23,960 nt of DNA, taken from positions 1 through 23,960 of the forward strand of contig DASRMS010000219.1 of NCBI GenBank assembly GCA_035647835.1. The letters are read 5' to 3'. The notes beneath the pieces were generated by a model. The model had not been told where the DNA came from and searched no databases. It worked only from the letters and a program-made list of their open reading frames with translations. Position numbers and translations under genes: made by a program. The stretch comes from UBA9865 sp035647835. GTDB lineage: Bacteria > Bacillota > Dethiobacteria > Dethiobacterales > Dethiobacteraceae. Below are positions 14,854-22,771 of the stretch, piece by piece (positions within the stretch are counted from its first letter, which is position 1; every line of letters starts with the position of its first letter).

Positions 14854-15444
14854 ATGAAGCGAACTTATACTAAACAACTAGAAAATAATTTTTTCCACCG
14901 GCCCACAGAAGATGTGGCGCGTGCTTTGTTGGGGAAAGTTTTAGTGCATCAAGGAACGGCAGGAGTGACTGCAGGGAGAATTGTAGAGGTGGAGGCTTAT
15001 CTGTATCGCAATGATGCGGCCTGTCATGCGGCACGAAAGCAGACGATCCGTAACAGGCCAATGTTTGGGCCACCGGGTACAGCTTATGTATATTTAATTT
15101 ATGGCCTTCATTATTGCTTTAATGTAGTGACAGGATTAGAGGGTGAGGGAGAAGCTGTACTGGTGCGAGCGCTCGAACCCTTAGCCGGTTTAAACATTAT
15201 GGCTGAACGACGTGGTACGGCAGTGACAAAGAAAATGGCTGCCGGGCCTGGTAATCTATGTCGCGCACTGGCGATTACTAAGGCACATAATGGTCATAAT
15301 TTAAACCGACCACCCCTTTATCTGGCGGATGATGATTTTGTCGTCAGTGAACTGGTCACGACCACGCGCGTAGGAATTAATGTGGCGACAGACTTACCGC
15401 TGCGTTTTTATATTGCTAATAACCCGTTTATTTCAAGGAAGTGA
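14854..15444 (+). CDS. 3-methyladenine DNA glycosylase (AAG/MPG family)
   Basis: This monofunctional base-excision enzyme removes alkylated purines from DNA. The active-site region reads GRIVEVEAYLYRNDAACHA, where Glu47, Tyr49 and His58 correspond to human AAG Glu125, Tyr127 and His136. It is followed by the family blocks RNRPMFGPPGTAYVYLIYGLHYCFNVV and AVLVRALEP, and AAGPGNLCRAL. The frame is open to ATG 14791, but ATG 14854 has AGGAAG (14839-14844) nine bases upstream and gives the normal length (196 aa). It is followed by mutS2 with the SD of mutS2 inside its last codons, so both DNA-maintenance genes are coupled. Confidence 0.94.
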   Translation: MKRTYTKQLENNFFHRPTEDVARALLGKVLVHQGTAGVTAGRIVEVEAYLYRNDAACHAARKQTIRNRPMFGPPGTAYVYLIYGLHYCFNVVTGLEGEGEAVLVRALEPLAGLNIMAERRGTAVTKKMAAGPGNLCRALAITKAHNGHNLNRPPLYLADDDFVVSELVTTTRVGINVATDLPLRFYIANNPFISRK

Positions 15445-15448
15445 TAGC

Positions 15449-17788
15449 TTGAAAAGAGAAATTAGGCTGCTGGAATTTAATAAAATTCGCCAGTTGCTGG
15501 CGGAGCAATGTTTAACACCTCTGGGGCGAGAACTAGCAGAAGATTTGGTACCAGCTCTTGATGTAAACTTATGCCGCCGCTGGCAAAATGAAACTACGGA
15601 AGCGGCCTCATTAATGACACGTCATCAACTTGGCTTAGAGAATGTGCCGGATTTACGCAGCGTATTTAGCCTGGCTGGTCGCGGTTCGCTGCTAGGTGAG
15701 GAGCAGTTAGGGGCTGTGTTACGGCTTCTTCTAGCAGCAACACGAGTTAAGCTTTTTTTTAAGGAGAAAGAAGAATATCCGGTGTTGGCAGGTTTAGCGG
15801 CGGCCATGGTGATGCTGCCAGAATTACGCGAAGAGTTAAAACAAACCATTGATGAAGAAGGACGCTTGCGTGATAATGCCAGTCCTGAATTAGCGCGTCT
15901 GAATAGAGCATTGCGCAACGGTGAACATGATCTGCGTGATCGTTTTGACCGCTTGATAAAAAGCCCTGCTAATCAGAAGCTATTGCAGGAAAGCCTGATT
16001 ACGATGCGTGGTGACAGATTGGTGGTGCCCGTACGTGTGGAGTATCGTGCCCAGGTACTAGGAGTAGTGCATGATCAATCTGCCAGTGGTGCTACTCTTT
16101 TTGTAGAGCCCTTGTGGGCAGTAGAAGCTAATAATAAATTAGCTGTGCTGCGCCGAGAGGCTGAACGCGAGAAGGAGCGAATTCTCGCTCGTTTTTCCCA
16201 ATGGGTGGGCGGAGAAGCGGAAGGTCTGACCACAACTTTGACGCTGTACGCAGAATTGGATTTTATCATGGCCAAAGGGCGACAGAGTCTAAAACTTAAA
16301 GGTGTGCAGCCGCAGCTGAATAATCAAGGCTATCTAAAAATCATCCAAGGTCGTCACCCTTTACTCATCGGTGATGTTGTACCTATTAGCTTGGAAATGG
16401 GTGAGCATTTACGAACACTGGTGATTACTGGCCCCAACACTGGTGGTAAAACAGTTACTTTAAAAACAGTTGGACTTTTTTCCTTAATGGCTCAGTCTGG
16501 GCTGCATGTTCCTGCCCTGGAGGGCACAGAACTTGCTGTCTTCCCCAAAATCTGTGCCGATATCGGTGATGAACAAGATATCAGCCAGTCTCTATCAACT
16601 TTTTCCGGGCATCTCAAAAACATTGTCGAGATTCTCCAGACTTTAGTGCCGGGAGCTTTAGTCCTGCTAGATGAAGTAGGAGCCGGTACCGATCCCACCG
16701 AGGGGGCAGGCTTAGCCATGGCCATCCTGGCATATTTACATCAGCATGGCGCCGTGACCGTAGCCACAACCCACTATAGTCAATTAAAAAGTTTCGCCTA
16801 TTTAACTCCCGGTATGGAAAATGCCTCGGTAGAATTTGATGTGGCCACACTGCGACCGACATACCAATTACTCGTAGGTGTTCCCGGCGTTAGTAATGCT
16901 TTTAACATTGCAAAACGTTTAGGTTTGCCTGACGAAATCATTGACCAAGGCAGAGAGTTCCTCTCACAGGAAGAAACCCACCTAGAAGAAGTCGTAGCAG
17001 ATTTAGTTGCGGACCGTAAACGCTTGGAATATGTTTCACTGCAGGCAGAAGATGAACGTCAGCAGGCACTTAGTTTGCTCACTAAAGTAGAACGGGAACA
17101 AGAAGAACTTAAGCTGCGCAAAGATGAAATATTAGCTAAAGCTAGAGCTGAAGCACTGGAAATAGTTGTACGAGCCAAACGGGAGACACAGCAGCTTTTA
17201 AAGGAGCTGCGTAGGCTGGCGGCCCAATCTCTGCCACCAGCAGCAGACCAAATAGAGGAAAGTGAACGTAAACTGCAGCAGCTTAACGAAGAAGTCCGTG
17301 ATTTTACGGCGCCCGCACCAACAGGGCAGCCGTTAACGCTGCAGGAACTTGCTCCAGATATGGAAGTACTAGTAACTAGCCTGGGGCAGCGCGGTATCAT
17401 TGTTCAAGTAACGGAACAGCAGATACAGGTACAAATCGGTTCCATGCGGGTTTCAGTGGATCCCTCTGAACTTACACCGATCGCTGCTGCAGCAGCCAAG
17501 GCAAAACCGGAGATCAAAGTAACTTCATTGTATGTGCGGCGTGATGTCCCGCCTGAAATAGATTTGCGTGGGCATACTTTTGCTGAAGCTGCACTAGAGG
17601 TAGATAATTATTTGGATGAAGCGGCAATGGCAGAACATAAAGAAGTGCGGCTGATTCATGGCAAAGGGACAGGTCGCCTGCGGGCCGGGCTTAAGGATTA
17701 CCTGCAGGGTCATCCCCATGTAGCCTCGCTGCGTATGGGACATCCCAATGAAGGTGGTACAGGCGTTACGGTGGTGGAAATAAAATAA
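15449..17788 (+). CDS. mutS2: MutS2 ATPase/endonuclease
   Basis: MutS2 is a MutS homologue that suppresses recombination in some bacteria and rescues collided ribosomes in B. subtilis. It has the clamp/lever region, the ABC ATPase with Walker A GPNTGGKT (328-335), Walker B LVLLDEVGAGTDPTEGAG (404-421) and ATTHYSQLK (His442), a coiled-coil insertion (about 500-620), a KOW-like segment and a C-terminal Smr domain (702-779) with DLRG and HGKGTGRLR. It lacks the mismatch-recognition domain of MutS. The frame is open from 15380, inside the mpg gene, but TTG 15449 lies just after AAGGAAGTGA (15435-15444) and gives MKREIRLLEFNKI and 779 aa, the usual length and N-terminus. A bidirectional terminator follows. 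Confidence 0.96.
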   Translation: MKREIRLLEFNKIRQLLAEQCLTPLGRELAEDLVPALDVNLCRRWQNETTEAASLMTRHQLGLENVPDLRSVFSLAGRGSLLGEEQLGAVLRLLLAATRVKLFFKEKEEYPVLAGLAAAMVMLPELREELKQTIDEEGRLRDNASPELARLNRALRNGEHDLRDRFDRLIKSPANQKLLQESLITMRGDRLVVPVRVEYRAQVLGVVHDQSASGATLFVEPLWAVEANNKLAVLRREAEREKERILARFSQWVGGEAEGLTTTLTLYAELDFIMAKGRQSLKLKGVQPQLNNQGYLKIIQGRHPLLIGDVVPISLEMGEHLRTLVITGPNTGGKTVTLKTVGLFSLMAQSGLHVPALEGTELAVFPKICADIGDEQDISQSLSTFSGHLKNIVEILQTLVPGALVLLDEVGAGTDPTEGAGLAMAILAYLHQHGAVTVATTHYSQLKSFAYLTPGMENASVEFDVATLRPTYQLLVGVPGVSNAFNIAKRLGLPDEIIDQGREFLSQEETHLEEVVADLVADRKRLEYVSLQAEDERQQALSLLTKVEREQEELKLRKDEILAKARAEALEIVVRAKRETQQLLKELRRLAAQSLPPAADQIEESERKLQQLNEEVRDFTAPAPTGQPLTLQELAPDMEVLVTSLGQRGIIVQVTEQQIQVQIGSMRVSVDPSELTPIAAAAAKAKPEIKVTSLYVRRDVPPEIDLRGHTFAEAALEVDNYLDEAAMAEHKEVRLIHGKGTGRLRAGLKDYLQGHPHVASLRMGHPNEGGTGVTVVEIK

Positions 17789-17824
17789 AGACGCTGCTGT
17801 AAGCTTGATTTCTTTAGCTAACAA

Positions 17825-17858
17825 AAAGTACCCTGCTGTATTTACAACAGGGTACTTT
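17825..17858. terminator. Bidirectional terminator between mutS2 and the PBP gene
   Basis: A 15-bp stem with one C-A mismatch (17825-17839 with 17844-17858, core GTACCCTG/CAGGGTAC) has loop ATTT. On the - strand it is followed by TTTTTGTTAG, a strong T-tract, and on the + strand by TTTGTTTATT, a weaker one. It serves both convergent genes. Confidence 0.85.
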
Positions 17859-17873
17859 GTTTATTCAGCTTTG

Positions 17874-20576
17874 TTAATTGCCCTTACCATTTCCATTGCC
17901 CTTACCATCATCATCATCATCATCATCAGGTGGGGGTTCCTCTTGCCCTGGCGGCGGCTCTACCGGCGGCTCTTCCTCTACCGGTGGTGGCGGCGGCGGT
18001 GGCGGTGGTTCTACTTTGATGGTTGTGGTAGTAGTTGACGATTTTACGCCTTCTGCACTAATGGCAGTCAGCTGGTAACTATAGGCGCCAGGCGCTAACC
18101 CCTGGTCAGTAAAGGTTGTAGCAGTAACGGGGCTGCTGGTTAAGCTGACGAATGCACCTTCGCCGGGACCTTTGCGAGCGATTAGGTAGCCGCTGGCGCC
18201 ATTTACTGCTTTCCAGCTCAACTCAACATTACCGTTATCACTAACCTGTTTAGCTTTAAGGTTTTTAACATCTTCTGGACGTGAAGTGTGTTTGTCGCAC
18301 AGCTCGTCCTCTTTGGGCGGCATTAATTCCGCATCTCTTGGTGTCCGTCCAGAACGTCCAGGCCAGCGACCATCTGTCTTGATATATTCAGGACGATTAA
18401 GAAATGCTTTTGTCTCCAGTAATTCTTGTGGGCAAAACTCTGTCGGCCATAGGCCTGATATTGAGCAGACCTCCAGTTCAACATGCATTTCGCAGGTGCC
18501 TTTGGGGATTGTGCTGCTAGTAAACCAGTCGGTTACAATGTGTTCATCAGGGCAAAACTCGCCCGGACGAAGTCCACTTTTGCTGCAAATTGTTACTTTT
18601 CGCAAGCCATCAGGGCGTTTGAATTCTACTTTCTTCAGATCCTTATGCACAGCTTTTAAAATCGGATTCATAAATCTAGGTGTAACTTCAAAAGAGCGAT
18701 AATCACCTTCAGCTTTTGGTTTAGGCCAGGAGTCCTGCCCCATCCAAAAGACAGTTACATATTGTGGTGTATAAGCCGCCATCCAGGCGTCATGAGCATA
18801 TTCACTGGTGCCAGTTTTTACAGCTACCGTGCGGCCAATACGCAGCGCACTAGCTGTACCGATGCGAACTGTATCAATTAAGGCACTAGTGGTAAGCCAG
18901 GCAGCCTGTGGTGATAAGATTTCCTCTTTATTGGGTTCTTGTTCATACAACACGTTACCGTCACTATCAACAATCTTAGTAATCGTCGTTAGATCGGTAC
19001 GTATTCCTTCATTTGCTAACACGGAAAAAGCTTGGGTGGTATCCCAGACACTGACACCTTCATTTAAACCACCAACAACCATACTCAATCCATGATCGTT
19101 AGTCAGAGAGGTGAGCCCCATTCTTTTTGCATACTCTTTTCCTTTTTCTACCCCTAATTGATCCAGCAGACGAATAGCTGGAATGTTATATGAATTAGCG
19201 ATAGCATTACGCACAGTAACTAATCCCCGGAAGCTCATGTCATAGTTATTGGGAAAATAGTTGCCTTTAAAAACTTTTGGTGCATCATCTAGTACTGTTC
19301 CAGGTGACGCTAATCCTTCATTAAAAGCGGGACCATAAGCAATGATGGGCTTTAAGACCGAACCAGCCTGCATACGTCCCTTTGTGGACCGGTTAAAAAC
19401 ATTAATTTCAGTCTCGTACAAACGTCCGCCTACTAAAGCAGCTACATGTCCTGTGGTGGGATCAGCAACTACTACCGCAGTTTGCGGTTGAATAGGTTTT
19501 GTTTCTTCGACGCGAAAGCTTTTACGGTAGTATTTAGGGTTATCTAAAATATTAACCACATCTTGCTGAATTCTTTGATCTAAGGTGGTGTAAATGTGTA
19601 AACCACTGGTGTATAGTTTTGTTTTAATTTCAGCGATTGTTAAATCAGCAAACTCTGGCAGGGTGGCAAGTTTTTCCGGTGCTTCATCCAAAATAACATG
19701 GTCGACAAACCACGGATGCGGATAGGAACGTTCCGGTATACCTGACAGCACAATTTCTTCTGCCTTGGCGGCTTCAGCTTCTGCTTGTGTGATAGCATTA
19801 ATTTCCGCCATCCGAGTTAAAATGATTTCTTGTCTTTTTTTGGCTTCCTCAAAATCACGGTATGGTGAGTATTTGCCAGGTAGGTTTGGAATACCCGCTA
19901 ACATGGCTGCTTCACCTAAAGTCACATCGTTAGCACTTTTGCCGAAATAGGTTTGTGCTGCTGCTTCTACCCCATGGGCGTTAAAATCAAAGAAAATACG
20001 GTTCAAATAAAATTCAAGAATTTCCTCTTTACTATAGATGCGTTCCAACTGATAAGATAAATATAGTTCCTGTAATTTACGTTTAATGGTACGTTCCGGC
20101 GTTAAGAAAGTGTTTTTTACTAGCTGCTGGGTAATGGTGCTGCCGCCTTGCATTTTGCCGCTTTGATTAGTGAGGTTATAAATAAAGGCACGAAACATGC
20201 CACGTGCATCAAATCCGGGATGATCATAAAAACGGTCATCTTCAATGGCAATAAAGGCATCCACTAAATCTGGCGACATCTGATCGAGCGGGACAATGAT
20301 TCGGTTTTCGGCGCCCATCAGTGGGGTGACGAGTTCTCCATCTTTATCATACATAAAAGATGTTTGTGCTGGTTCCAATTCTGTGGGATCAAAGGGAGGC
20401 AGATCGGCCATATAGTACTTCACGGCAGCGTATGTAGTAATAGCTGTAACTGCTGCAAAGACAACAAAGATAATGGAGAGAATTAAAAATAAACGCTTTA
20501 GTCTCTGTTTGCGCAAATTTTTATTCGCACCATTTTTATTATGATTGTTTTTCCCCTCTTTTGTTTCCTTTGACAT
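17874..20576 (-). CDS. Class A penicillin-binding protein (PBP1A-like) with FN3 and Pro/Asp-rich tail
   Basis: This bifunctional cell-wall synthase polymerises lipid II and cross-links peptides outside the membrane. In the 900-aa form: cytoplasmic basic N-terminus, membrane anchor 29-55, GT51 transglycosylase (EDDRFYDHPG with catalytic Glu112; GGSTITQQ, 144-151), transpeptidase with SVLK (Ser406, Lys409), SYN (462-464) and KTGT (587-590). Beyond it are two CSxSGLxPxEFCP-type repeats (Cys664/675 and Cys704/715, plus Cys695 and Cys760), a fibronectin type III domain (about 768-855), nine consecutive Pro (857-865), seven Asp (884-890) and a Gly/Lys/Asn end. The frame opens at 20615, but ATG 20576 has AAAGGAG six bases upstream and the promoter -10 (20614-20619) overlaps the longer start, ruling it out. 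The tail probably extends into the wall. Confidence 0.96.
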   Translation of the reverse strand: MSKETKEGKNNHNKNGANKNLRKQRLKRLFLILSIIFVVFAAVTAITTYAAVKYYMADLPPFDPTELEPAQTSFMYDKDGELVTPLMGAENRIIVPLDQMSPDLVDAFIAIEDDRFYDHPGFDARGMFRAFIYNLTNQSGKMQGGSTITQQLVKNTFLTPERTIKRKLQELYLSYQLERIYSKEEILEFYLNRIFFDFNAHGVEAAAQTYFGKSANDVTLGEAAMLAGIPNLPGKYSPYRDFEEAKKRQEIILTRMAEINAITQAEAEAAKAEEIVLSGIPERSYPHPWFVDHVILDEAPEKLATLPEFADLTIAEIKTKLYTSGLHIYTTLDQRIQQDVVNILDNPKYYRKSFRVEETKPIQPQTAVVVADPTTGHVAALVGGRLYETEINVFNRSTKGRMQAGSVLKPIIAYGPAFNEGLASPGTVLDDAPKVFKGNYFPNNYDMSFRGLVTVRNAIANSYNIPAIRLLDQLGVEKGKEYAKRMGLTSLTNDHGLSMVVGGLNEGVSVWDTTQAFSVLANEGIRTDLTTITKIVDSDGNVLYEQEPNKEEILSPQAAWLTTSALIDTVRIGTASALRIGRTVAVKTGTSEYAHDAWMAAYTPQYVTVFWMGQDSWPKPKAEGDYRSFEVTPRFMNPILKAVHKDLKKVEFKRPDGLRKVTICSKSGLRPGEFCPDEHIVTDWFTSSTIPKGTCEMHVELEVCSISGLWPTEFCPQELLETKAFLNRPEYIKTDGRWPGRSGRTPRDAELMPPKEDELCDKHTSRPEDVKNLKAKQVSDNGNVELSWKAVNGASGYLIARKGPGEGAFVSLTSSPVTATTFTDQGLAPGAYSYQLTAISAEGVKSSTTTTTIKVEPPPPPPPPPVEEEPPVEPPPGQEEPPPDDDDDDDGKGNGNGKGN
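17906..17927. repeat. Seven-unit trinucleotide repeat encoding poly-Asp
   Basis: Seven consecutive ATC/CAT units encode the Asp run at the PBP C-terminus (GAT codons on the - strand). A GGC/GGT-rich tract at about 17982-18009 encodes the nine Pro. Both are in-frame triplet repeats prone to slippage, which would change the tail length without frameshift. Confidence 0.85.
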
Positions 20577-20613
20577 AATGTTCTCCTTTCCCGAAAGAAA
20601 ACTCTCTGCCGCC

Positions 20614-20643
20614 ATTATAACATACCTATCAGATTACGGTAAA
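20614..20643 (-). promoter_or_regulatory. Promoter of the PBP gene
   Basis: On the - strand TATAAT (20614-20619) is preceded by TG-T (extended -10), and TTTACC (20638-20643, 4/6) lies 18 bases upstream. Transcription near 20607 leaves a leader of about 30 bases containing the SD for ATG 20576. Confidence 0.75.
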
Positions 20644-20952
20644 CGGTCAAATCATTAGGTAATTATAATAATAACTGTGCAAAAGAAGGCAGCTAGGATA
20701 GAATTACAGTAGAATAGATGATTATGGCAGAGAATGAGCAAAATAGGAGTTTACAGCGATATTACAGCACAACAACTGCCAATAATAGCAATACAAGCTA
20801 GTAGCGATAAGTAACAGGTTAGGAACTATTAAAAAAACTTAAATTATCAACCACTTATGCTTTCAGAAAAATATGGCCTTGTCCTTTAGTAAGCAGCTAC
20901 AACAGCAGCAATATAGTTTTGCTATGGAAAACTGAAAATGACAGCTTTTTAA
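20644..20952. other. AT-rich intergenic region with no recognisable gene
   Basis: About 310 bases between the divergent PBP and yunB promoters. No ORF with an SD, no tRNA, no strong hairpin and no repeat family was recognised on either strand. Confidence 0.6.
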
Positions 20953-20980
20953 TCACATTTTGCATTTCTTCTCATATAAT
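20953..20980 (+). promoter_or_regulatory. Candidate sigma-E-type promoter of yunB
   Basis: CATATAAT (20973-20980) matches the B. subtilis sigma-E -10 consensus CATACAnT at 7 of 8 positions, with TCACATT (20953-20959) 13 bases upstream as a -35. In B. subtilis yunB is sigma-E dependent. Weak point: transcription would start near 20987, inside the SD, leaving a very short leader. The TATAAT within it could also serve sigma-A. Confidence 0.4.
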
Positions 20981-20999
20981 GTATGGGGAGTGATGCGCT

Positions 21000-21659
21000 A
21001 TGCTACGACGCCGCCTAATTGTCAAACGAGAAACTAGAGTCTTTTTTCTTTTAGCACTCCTTATTTTTCTAATGATCCGCATGTTCATGCTGATAGAACA
21101 TAACTTGCGCCCCACCATTTTACGCTCGGCTGGCATTAGGGCAAATTATATAGCGACTGAGGCTGTTAATAAAGCTATTTTAGAAAATGTAGCGCAAGAT
21201 GTAGATTATCAGGATTTAATCCTTTTAGTTAAAGATAACAGCGGCCGTATAGTATTTTCTCAGGTCAATAATGTAACAATCAGTGGCATTATCGCTGCTA
21301 CGAATCTACATGCTCAGGAAGCTCTGAAAACTGTGGCGCGTGAAAAAATATCTATTCCCTTTGGACAGGTGTTCAATAGTTATCTCCTAGCTAATGTGGG
21401 GCCGAGAATACCGGTGAAAATATCGCCTCGTGGCGTGATCAACACCAACTTGATTGATAAATTCGAGAGCGCCGGGATAAATCAAGTACGTCATAAAATC
21501 TATTTAGAAGTGCAGGCAGAAATGCAGGTAGTGATTCCCCTGATGGCCGATAAAATAAATGTCTCGACTACCATCCTGCTGGTTGACGCTATTTATCCCG
21601 GCGAAGTGCCGAATACGGTTATTGACCTTCAGTATCCGCTGAGCGGTCAGCATGAATAG
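21000..21659 (+). CDS. yunB: Sporulation protein YunB
   Basis: The 219-residue protein has one N-terminal membrane span (about 15-33) after a basic head (MLRRRLIVKRETR), then the YunB pattern: IRANYIATEAVNKAILENV, DLILLVKDNSGRI, IPFGQVFNSYLLANVGPRIPVKISP and the acidic C-terminal strand region. The family is found in endospore formers, and B. subtilis yunB is a mother-cell sporulation gene with a mild sporulation phenotype. The SD GGGGAG (20985-20990) is nine bases before the ATG. It is convergent with the small membrane protein gene downstream, with only two bases between the stops. Confidence 0.93.
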   Translation: MLRRRLIVKRETRVFFLLALLIFLMIRMFMLIEHNLRPTILRSAGIRANYIATEAVNKAILENVAQDVDYQDLILLVKDNSGRIVFSQVNNVTISGIIAATNLHAQEALKTVAREKISIPFGQVFNSYLLANVGPRIPVKISPRGVINTNLIDKFESAGINQVRHKIYLEVQAEMQVVIPLMADKINVSTTILLVDAIYPGEVPNTVIDLQYPLSGQHE

Positions 21660-21661
21660 AG

Positions 21662-21967
21662 CTAAAGCATGGTAGTCATTACTGAATAGACGGCAAATAA
21701 AATAGCACCAAATGGTACTGACAGGACCAGGGCACCGGCAGCCCAAAAACCTAAGCCAAATATAAACCCTCGCTTAAACTCATTATCTTTTGGCGTCCCT
21801 GCTGCCGATTGATGCGAGCTCATTGCCGTAACCTCTTTTTCCACTTCTTCCTGTACAGTCCCAGTTTCATTATCAGCTGCCATCTCATTTGAGATTGTCT
21901 CCTCAACCACATCTTCCCGCTCTTCGTGCACAAACTCAATGTCCTGATTAGTTGCCAGCTCTGTCAT
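21662..21967 (-). CDS. Small acidic single-span membrane protein, unknown
   Basis: This 101-residue protein is not one I recognise. The first 60 residues are acidic and probably disordered (EFVHEEREDVVEETI, EEVEKEV). A long hydrophobic segment fills 67-98 (FIFGLGFWAAGALVLSVPFGAILFAVY in part), so it is tail-anchored or forms a hairpin in the membrane. The SD is very strong (GGGGGAGG, six bases or so before ATG 21967). A sigma-E-like promoter lies about 25 bases upstream. Together with the convergent yunB this suggests expression in the sporulating mother cell, by inference only. Confidence 0.75.
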   Translation of the reverse strand: MTELATNQDIEFVHEEREDVVEETISNEMAADNETGTVQEEVEKEVTAMSSHQSAAGTPKDNEFKRGFIFGLGFWAAGALVLSVPFGAILFAVYSVMTTML

Positions 21968-22000
21968 TCAGCTTCCTCCCCCTAAAGAAAAATCCTTTAC

Positions 22001-22029
22001 ATTCTATGGTTAAAATCAAGCAAACATGC
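22001..22029 (-). promoter_or_regulatory. Candidate sigma-E-type promoter of the small membrane protein
   Basis: On the - strand GCATGTT (22023-22029; 6/7 to the B. subtilis sigma-E -35 pattern kmATATT) and CATAGAAT (22001-22008; 7/8 to CATACAnT) are spaced by 14 bases. Transcription near 21994 gives a short leader carrying the SD. Confidence 0.5.
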
Positions 22030-22199
22030 CTGAAGAGCAGGGTTGAGGTTATTGATCTAACTTAAATTTGCTTAATCAATTTTGTGCCGATAAGGCAATT
22101 ATGTGCGCTACAGTTGCTGGCTGTAACTTTGTACCGTTTGCCTTGGGCCGCAAATCCTTCTGCAAAGCGAAGTGATTCATTAGAAGTACAAAAGAAGTA

Positions 22200-22228
22200 C
22201 AAAAAATGCCCGACTGCTGTCGGGCATT
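22200..22228 (-). terminator. Intrinsic terminator of the orphan membrane protein gene
   Basis: A perfect 10-bp stem AATGCCCGAC/GTCGGGCATT (22205-22214 with 22219-22228), 4-base loop, is followed on the - strand by TTTTTT. It begins two bases after the TAG stop of the 22231-22698 gene. Confidence 0.85.
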
Positions 22229-22230
22229 AG

Positions 22231-22698
22231 CTAGTACCTATATTTATATTTCCGTCGTCTAACGATAAGCAAATTTTCTTTTAATTTGCTGTAAAGCATT
22301 AAGAATAAGAATAAAATATTAGTACTTAACTGTAAGCTTAAAAACTGTGCTAAGGAAGCCATAGCTTTAAAGTGAGTGTGAGAAAGCTGGATTTCCAAGC
22401 CCAGACATAAAACCCACAGCACTAGTTCGCCGCAATTAAGGTATAGTAATCCTTTTATTAGCTGGTCCTTGCTGAAATAAAAGATCGCTGCAGTAGTTAT
22501 ATGTAAACAAATAATAAACAAGTTGATATAGTCTGCTGACAAATTATTATAATGAACTAGCTCTACATTATAGAGAGGATTTCCTAAGCTAAAGATTTGT
22601 GAAGCCTGATTTGATTTTAAAATAAACAAGGTATAAAAAGTAAGCAGGATTGTGCTGCAAAGCATTACCAGAACGGCTTTAAGTTGCTTTCTTTGCAT
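22231..22698 (-). CDS. Four-span membrane protein of unknown function
   Basis: The 155-residue protein has four likely membrane spans (about 8-27, 56-76, 83-103 and 115-138) and a short basic C-terminus rich in Lys, Arg and Tyr, which puts the tail on the cytoplasmic side. I recognise no family motif. An in-frame ATG at 22722 exists, but ATG 22698 has a GGGGGG tract six bases upstream and is preferred. It lies 73 bases downstream of the EamA gene in the same direction and has its own strong terminator, so it may be read with eamA or alone. Hypothetical. Confidence 0.65.
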   Translation of the reverse strand: MQRKQLKAVLVMLCSTILLTFYTLFILKSNQASQIFSLGNPLYNVELVHYNNLSADYINLFIICLHITTAAIFYFSKDQLIKGLLYLNCGELVLWVLCLGLEIQLSHTHFKAMASLAQFLSLQLSTNILFLFLMLYSKLKENLLIVRRRKYKYRY

Positions 22699-22771
22699 TC
22701 TATGCCCCCCGTTTAGATACATTAAAATATAATTACCCTCATAAAATACTTTGTTATTTAACTGCAGGAGA

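Noticed and set aside
15380..15448. N-terminal extension of MutS2 inside mpg
   Set aside because: No SD and no similarity to MutS2; TTG 15449 has a good SD and the expected N-terminus.
17878..18078. + strand ORF of Pro/Ser/Gly residues
   Set aside because: It is the antisense reading of the PBP tail triplet repeats, with no SD.
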